DNA of 18,836 nucleotides from FEN-680 sp036781505 (GTDB taxonomy: Bacteria; Actinomycetota; Geothermincolia; Fen-727; Anoxymicrobiaceae): NCBI GenBank assembly GCA_036781505.1, contig DAIQAV010000022.1:1-18836 (forward strand), read 5' to 3'. This document shows positions 14,806-18,836 of this stretch, piece by piece (positions within the stretch are counted from its first letter, which is position 1; the number at the start of each line of letters is the position of its first letter). The notes beneath the pieces are model-generated. The model was not told the origin of the DNA and made no database searches. It saw only the letters and a program-made list of their open reading frames with translations. A program made the translations under genes and the position numbers.

Positions 14806-16056
14806 TCAGGCCTGCCCTCCGCAGGCGACCTTGGCCTCGTTCCAGTAGTACCTCAGGTAATCCTTGAGCGCCTCGAAGGTCTCCGCCGTCCTCTCGACCT
14901 CGATCTCGGCCTCGTACGAGCTCAGCTCCTCGGTCTTCTTGACGAAGTGCGCCGTGCGCGCGCAGTAGAGCGGCGTGAGTGAGTCGACCACCGTGTCGCA
15001 GTCCAACGGCCCGAAGTTATAGGCGATGGCGAAGTCGTACACCGACCGCACCCAGAGGCCGCTGGGAAACTCGAAGTCCTCGTCGGAGAGCGCATACGCC
15101 CTCTCGATCTCGCGGAAGTTCTCCTTGCGCAGGATGCCGCGCCAGGTGTCGGCCATCTCCTCGAAGCCGTTGCGAAAGTGCCCCAGCAGGTTCTCGCAGG
15201 ACACCACCGACACGTCGGGCTCGTCCGTGCACTCCTCGCCCAGGACCGGCGCGGGCGTCGACCCCGAGATCTGCATCCAGTTGCGCTCGTAGAACTTCAT
15301 CAGGTCAAAGATGGTGCCGCAGACCTGGTGGAACATGGCGCCCAGGTCGGAGCCCGGGTCCTTGTTGTTGTGCAGCTTGAGGCCCATGCATGCCTGGCAT
15401 ATGTCGAATCCCTCGTTCATGGCAAGGGTGGTCATCCATATGTCGATGCCGAACCGGGCGATGTCGGTATCCCAGACGTCGCGCTGCGAATAGACCTTGG
15501 CCAGGTCGCCCGAGAAGCCGAAGTCCCCGCCTATGGGCTGTCTGATGCGCGAGCCGTACAGTGAGCGGGTCAGCGGGTAGGCGATCGAGTTGGTTATGGT
15601 GCCGTCGTACTTGTACCGCAGGTAGTGGGGCGTGACGAAATCGAACCGCTCCTTGAGGACCGGGTAGCCGAGGAACTTCATCCACTCGGGCGTGATGCTG
15701 CGCAGGTCGGAGTCGACCACGATGCAGAGCTTCACGTCCAGCCTCGCTGCTATCTCGAAGATGGTGTGGAAGGCGCTGCCCTTGCCGGGGATGCCGCGGT
15801 AGGGGGTCGCGATCTTGGTGATGGCGTCGGGCACCGGCGTAGATAGCACCACGTCCCTGGTGTTGTCGGAGGAGCCGCCGTCCGAGTTGACCAGCACCGG
15901 CTTCATGCCGGGGAAGTACTCGACCATGCCCAGCGCCGACTGCTTCACCACGTGCGCGATGGTGTCGGCGTTCCTGAACGAGGGGATGCCGACCAGGATG
16001 TCGGCCTGGCCAATAGCGTCTATCTCGTCTATTACTGATTCTTCGAGTACGGTCAA
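14806..16056 (-). CDS. GT-A glycosyltransferase resembling mannosylglycerate/glucosylglycerate synthase, paralog B
   Basis: A 416-residue soluble transferase clearly paralogous to the next gene. Shared blocks include YRGxPGKG, RSITPxW, RYKYDGTITN, RQPIGGDFG and FGIDxWMT. Its metal site is Asp115-Ser-Asp117 with His229 in LKLHNNKD. The N-terminal ILVGIPSFRN corresponds to the donor-binding strand. It differs most from paralog A in the C-terminal third, so the two may use different acceptors or act in sequence. The start is TTG at 16056: an in-frame stop lies three codons upstream and the next in-frame ATG falls inside the catalytic domain. The ribosome site (GAAGTGA) is weak. About 196 bp precede it, the largest gap in this gene run, so an internal promoter is possible. 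Donor sugar and acceptor cannot be assigned. Confidence 0.78.
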   Translation of the reverse strand: MTVLEESVIDEIDAIGQADILVGIPSFRNADTIAHVVKQSALGMVEYFPGMKPVLVNSDGGSSDNTRDVVLSTPVPDAITKIATPYRGIPGKGSAFHTIFEIAARLDVKLCIVVDSDLRSITPEWMKFLGYPVLKERFDFVTPHYLRYKYDGTITNSIAYPLTRSLYGSRIRQPIGGDFGFSGDLAKVYSQRDVWDTDIARFGIDIWMTTLAMNEGFDICQACMGLKLHNNKDPGSDLGAMFHQVCGTIFDLMKFYERNWMQISGSTPAPVLGEECTDEPDVSVVSCENLLGHFRNGFEEMADTWRGILRKENFREIERAYALSDEDFEFPSGLWVRSVYDFAIAYNFGPLDCDTVVDSLTPLYCARTAHFVKKTEELSSYEAEIEVERTAETFEALKDYLRYYWNEAKVACGGQA

Positions 16057-16252
16057 GCGATCACTTCAGGTCTAATTGTGTCCGACTGCCATGGATACGC
16101 GCGCCTGCCCACCCAGCGCCGTGCAGGACATGCCACCACCGCACGGCCTCCTGTCGAAATATACGCCTGCGAAAAGCCTCTTCCTTTGAGGAATCTCAAC
16201 GGGGCGGGACTTATCGGTGGACGATGGGTCCACAGCCGGCGTACCGCGCGGG
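16057..16252. other. Gap within the glycosyltransferase run, possible internal promoter
   Basis: I find no convincing gene in these 196 bp. On the minus strand TATATT (16158-16163) is a fair -10 element about 100 bases before paralog B, with no good -35 partner. Two short hairpins occur: GTGGAC/GTCCAC (16217-16233, five-base loop) and TTCCT/AGGAA (16181-16193, three-base loop). Neither is followed by a T-run in the direction of transcription, so termination is not supported. AGGAGG near 16145-16150 precedes only a very short reading frame. Confidence 0.3.
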
Positions 16253-17509
16253 TCAAAAAGCCGCCTGGAGCTCGCGGGCCAATGTCTCGTCGGAGGCCAG
16301 GAAGTTCATGAGCTCCTCCCAGGCCGAGCGCAGCTCCAGGTAGCACTTGAACGGGTCCTGCGACGGCTGCGCGTCGAACCGCGCGAGCTGGATGTTGTTC
16401 ATCGACTCGCGGAACTCGGTCTCCTCGCGCATCCCCGCTTTCATCCCCGGTTTGACCCCCAGCGCGCCGTGCAGGCAGGAAAGGCCCATCAGGACACTCG
16501 TCTTATATATGAGGTCCTCGAGGTCATCGCGCATGCACCTGCCGGGATAGGGGTCGAGCTCGGCGACCTCCACCCGCCTGACACCTTCGACCGGCACCTG
16601 CCTGCGGAGCTTATCCCGCGCGTAGACGAACCGGTATATGTTCTCGCGGAAGTGCGCCCAGGGCGGGATGTGCGATTCGGGGGGCAAGTGCTTGATGGCA
16701 AGCTGGTTGTCCAGCAGGAAATCGATATCGAAGAACTTGCAGTTGACCAGGTAGTCTATGTCCTCGCCCCGGCGGATGCGCGGGTCGAAGGCGATCTTGT
16801 GGAACACGTCGCGGTGCAGCGCCATGTTACCGCCAAACACGAACGGCGTAAGCTTGAGCCTCGGCTCGGAGCCGATGATCGAGAACGCCTGGTTCATCGC
16901 CGTCACCATGGGCCACTCGCTCATCCACCAGTCGGTCGGCGGCGGCACCAGGTATCCTCCGTCCGGGCGCAGGTAGTAGCCGGCCACGGCTCGCACGGGC
17001 TTTCCCTGATGCTTGGCGTCGATGTCCTCGAACACCTTGTCGATGTAGGCGGGGTCCTCGTACACCTGATCGTCGTCGAATAGCACCGCCACCTCGGAGC
17101 GCGCCAGCTCGCTGACTATCAGGCACATGTTGCGAATGTTCGAATAGCCGGTGAGCGATATCAGGGAGGGGTCGAGCTCTTTGCCCTCCTTCTGCTTCCC
17201 GGCGACGTAGTCCCGCATGCCTTTCTCGACCGAGTGCGACATCACGGCCAGGGGGAAGAACGTCTCATAGGGCGCGGCGATCGCTCGGACCTTCTCCTCC
17301 ACCAGGTGCTCTATATCGGGTGATGTGGCGCACGCCAGAACGACCAAGTTGAAATCGCGGTTGGTAAGCACGCGGATGCTCTCGAGCGCTCGGCCGAGCG
17401 TGCCCTCGAAGTCGAGAGGTGTCGGGTGGTCGTAGACGGCGTCGTTCTTGTTGAACGACTCCCCCGATGACCGGCCCCAGTACGAAGGGATCACGATGGT
17501 TGCCCGCAC
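16253..17509 (-). CDS. GT-A family glycosyltransferase (DDD motif)
   Basis: A 418-residue soluble protein opening with ATIVIPSYWGR, a typical GT2-like donor-binding strand. The metal-binding acidic triad is DDD at 145-147 within VLFDDDQVYED. Later FGGNMALHRDVF and RRGEDIDYL resemble the acceptor-side GGN and GED segments of GT-A transferases. An insertion near residues 12-35 (GRSSGESFNKNDAVYDH) is unlike the standard GT2 opening. No membrane helices are seen. The GTG start at 17509 has AGGGAGG four bases upstream. It starts 33 bp after hisC stops and is the first of three transferase genes. It does not share the PGKG/K-x-H signature of the two paralogs downstream, so it belongs to a different family and probably adds a different sugar or acts on a different acceptor. 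Confidence 0.78.
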   Translation of the reverse strand: MRATIVIPSYWGRSSGESFNKNDAVYDHPTPLDFEGTLGRALESIRVLTNRDFNLVVLACATSPDIEHLVEEKVRAIAAPYETFFPLAVMSHSVEKGMRDYVAGKQKEGKELDPSLISLTGYSNIRNMCLIVSELARSEVAVLFDDDQVYEDPAYIDKVFEDIDAKHQGKPVRAVAGYYLRPDGGYLVPPPTDWWMSEWPMVTAMNQAFSIIGSEPRLKLTPFVFGGNMALHRDVFHKIAFDPRIRRGEDIDYLVNCKFFDIDFLLDNQLAIKHLPPESHIPPWAHFRENIYRFVYARDKLRRQVPVEGVRRVEVAELDPYPGRCMRDDLEDLIYKTSVLMGLSCLHGALGVKPGMKAGMREETEFRESMNNIQLARFDAQPSQDPFKCYLELRSAWEELMNFLASDETLARELQAAF

Positions 17510-17542
17510 TTGTCCTCCCTTTCTCCGGCGGCGCTGACGGCT

Positions 17543-18646
17543 CTAGCCGGCGGCGAGCTCGCGTATGAAATCCACCACCACGCGGTTCTGCTCCGGCGTC
17601 CCCACGGTCATCCTGATATAGCCCGGATAACCCAGGGATTCTCCGTCGCGGACGATTATGCCCTTCTCCAGAAGCTTCTGCGGCAGGGCATCCACGACTC
17701 CCTCGTATTTGAACAGGATGAAGTTGGCCTGGCTGGGCACCGACTCCATCCCCAGCTTGCCGAGGCGGTCGGACAGGTAGGCCCGGCCTTCCGCGTTCAT
17801 CTTTCTGCTGAGCTCGACGTGCCCCTCGTCGTCCAGGGCGGCTATGGCCGCGACCTGCGCCAGGCGGTTCACGTTGAACGGCGGCCTCACCTTCTCCAGG
17901 TAGGTGACCGCGTCAGGATGCGCGATCCCGTAGCCGATCCTCAGGCCCGCCAGGCCGTAGCACTTGGAGAACGTGCGGAGCACGACCAGGTTCGGGTGGC
18001 TCTCCAGGTAGGCGATGCTGTCGGGGTAATCTGGGTCGTCCACGTACTCGAAGTAGGCCTCGTCCCAGATCAGCAGCACGTCCTCGGGCAGGCCCGCCAA
18101 AGCCCGCTCCAGTTCCGCCTTGTCACATATGGTTCCGGTGGGGTTGTGTGGCGTCCCCACGAACACCGCCCTGGTGCGTTCGTCAACCAGCCCCACCATC
18201 GCGTCGAGCTCGTGCCGGTGCTCGCGCAGCGCCTCATAGCGGATCGTCGCTCCGACCGTCGCCCCTGAAAGATAGTAGGAGGAGAAGGTCGGGTCGCCCA
18301 TTATGGCGACGTCGCCGGGGTTGAAGAACGCGAAGAAGATGAGGTCGATGATCTCGTCCGTCCCGTTCCCGAAAATGATACGCTCGGGCGCGATGCCCAG
18401 CTTGCCGGCGAGCTTCTCGCGCAGGTTCAGGCAGGCGCCGTCAGGGTAGAGCGACACGTCGCCGAGGCAGGCCCTCATCGCGTCCACGGCCTGGGCCGGT
18501 GGGCCGAGCGGGTTCTCGTTGGAGGCGAGCTTGATCACCTCGGTCACGCCGTAGCGTTTCTTCACGTCGTCTATGTCCAGCCCCGGACTGTATACCGGCA
18601 GGTCGCGTATCTCCGGCCGGGCGATTCTCTCGAAGTCGATGGTCAT
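17543..18646 (-). CDS. hisC: Histidinol-phosphate aminotransferase-like PLP enzyme (HisC type)
   Basis: A 367-residue fold-type I PLP aminotransferase. Family features in order are SNENPLGPP (42-50), YPDG (67-70), GNGTDEII (93-100), TPHNPTGT (165-172), the PLP-contacting WDEAYFEY (Asp195, Tyr198), the PLP lysine Lys228 in TFSKCYGLAGLRIGYG and Arg236, and a C-terminal YIRMTVG whose arginine binds the substrate carboxylate. HisC converts imidazole acetol phosphate and glutamate to histidinol phosphate. No other his gene is near, and the neighbours are glycosyltransferases, so a broader or different amino donor role is possible. HisC relatives include aromatic and phosphonate-related aminotransferases. 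The ATG at 18646 has only a weak GGGA site. The upstream GGDEF gene stops 15 bp before it. Confidence 0.85.
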   Translation of the reverse strand: MTIDFERIARPEIRDLPVYSPGLDIDDVKKRYGVTEVIKLASNENPLGPPAQAVDAMRACLGDVSLYPDGACLNLREKLAGKLGIAPERIIFGNGTDEIIDLIFFAFFNPGDVAIMGDPTFSSYYLSGATVGATIRYEALREHRHELDAMVGLVDERTRAVFVGTPHNPTGTICDKAELERALAGLPEDVLLIWDEAYFEYVDDPDYPDSIAYLESHPNLVVLRTFSKCYGLAGLRIGYGIAHPDAVTYLEKVRPPFNVNRLAQVAAIAALDDEGHVELSRKMNAEGRAYLSDRLGKLGMESVPSQANFILFKYEGVVDALPQKLLEKGIIVRDGESLGYPGYIRMTVGTPEQNRVVVDFIRELAAG

Positions 18647-18661
18647 CTTTCCCAGGGGCGC

Positions 18662-18836
18662 TCACGGCCCCCCCAGTCCCTCCCTCAATATGCTCTCAGT
18701 GGCCTCCTGCAGCAGCACCGATCCCTCTTCGCCGTGCTCCGGGTAGGAGGCGATCCCTATCTCGATGTTCACTTCCGCGTAGCTGTCGCCCATGCCAGCC
18801 AGGTACTCGAGCACCTGGTCCTTGAACCTCTTTGAG
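18662..18836 (-). CDS. C-terminal end of a GGDEF (diguanylate cyclase-type) protein, partial
   Basis: Reading in from the right edge, the minus strand is open for 57 codons and ends in TGA at 18662. The translation contains VNIEIGIASYPEHGEEGSVL followed by LLQEATESILREGLGG. The strand I-G-I-A-S-Y-P followed by an E/D-x-G turn and a helix with A-x-x-x-L/I is the closing part of GGDEF domains, which make or sense cyclic di-GMP. The GGDEF motif itself lies outside the window, so activity and the rest of the architecture are unknown. The gene stops 15 bp before hisC and may be co-transcribed with it. Confidence 0.65.
   Translation of the reverse strand, partial: SKRFKDQVLEYLAGMGDSYAEVNIEIGIASYPEHGEEGSVLLQEATESILREGLGGP

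Noticed and set aside
16068..16150. Short reading frame after AGGAGG in the gap between glycosyltransferase genes, as a leader peptide
   Set aside because: Only about 18-27 codons, with poor start spacing and no attenuator-like hairpin or T-run following it.
16181..16233. Two small hairpins as an intrinsic terminator between glycosyltransferase genes
   Set aside because: Stems are only five or six base pairs and no T-run follows on the minus strand; the downstream genes continue in the same direction.
1..18836. CRISPR array, tRNA or rRNA gene, insertion sequence, prophage or defence genes
   Set aside because: Reading both strands, I found no repeat-spacer pattern, cloverleaf-like sequence, transposase motif or phage gene; nearly all DNA is accounted for by ordinary coding regions.

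Overview
The window reads as chromosomal DNA from a GC-rich bacterium (roughly mid-60s % GC by eye) that makes meso-diaminopimelate peptidoglycan: MurE carries the DNPR signature. Frequent GTG and TTG starts with strong Shine-Dalgarno sites, a YQSLEDR variant in RsmH and a possible leaderless murE start would suit an actinobacterial, perhaps deep-branching, lineage. That placement is inference and no taxon marker proves it. I recognised no tRNA, rRNA, CRISPR array, insertion sequence or phage gene.

Right-to-left from 6555 to 1 is a division and cell wall (dcw) cluster on the minus strand: mraZ, rsmH, an ftsL-like gene, a class B penicillin-binding protein (ftsI type), murE, and murF cut off by the window edge. 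The genes overlap or nearly touch, except for 113 bp before murE, which holds a promoter-like sequence. Upstream of mraZ are direct repeats with a 10-bp period that look like MraZ operator boxes.

Upstream of that (6801-7586, minus) lie two small genes with TTG starts: a membrane protein with a zinc ribbon and an SCP2-like protein. Divergent from them, 7672-10404 on the plus strand encodes a D-2-hydroxyacid dehydrogenase followed by a thiamine-diphosphate enzyme of the acetolactate synthase superfamily, probably a two-gene metabolic operon of unknown substrate.

From 18836 back to 10471, all on the minus strand, is a probable operon: the tail of a GGDEF protein, hisC, a DDD-motif glycosyltransferase, two tandem paralogous glycosyltransferases resembling mannosylglycerate/glucosylglycerate synthases, and a 1001-residue metallophosphoesterase with C-terminal IPT/TIG repeats but no visible signal peptide. 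This glycosyltransferase-phosphoesterase group is the least conventional part of the window. A role in making a glycosylated small solute or a surface glycan is plausible but unproven.
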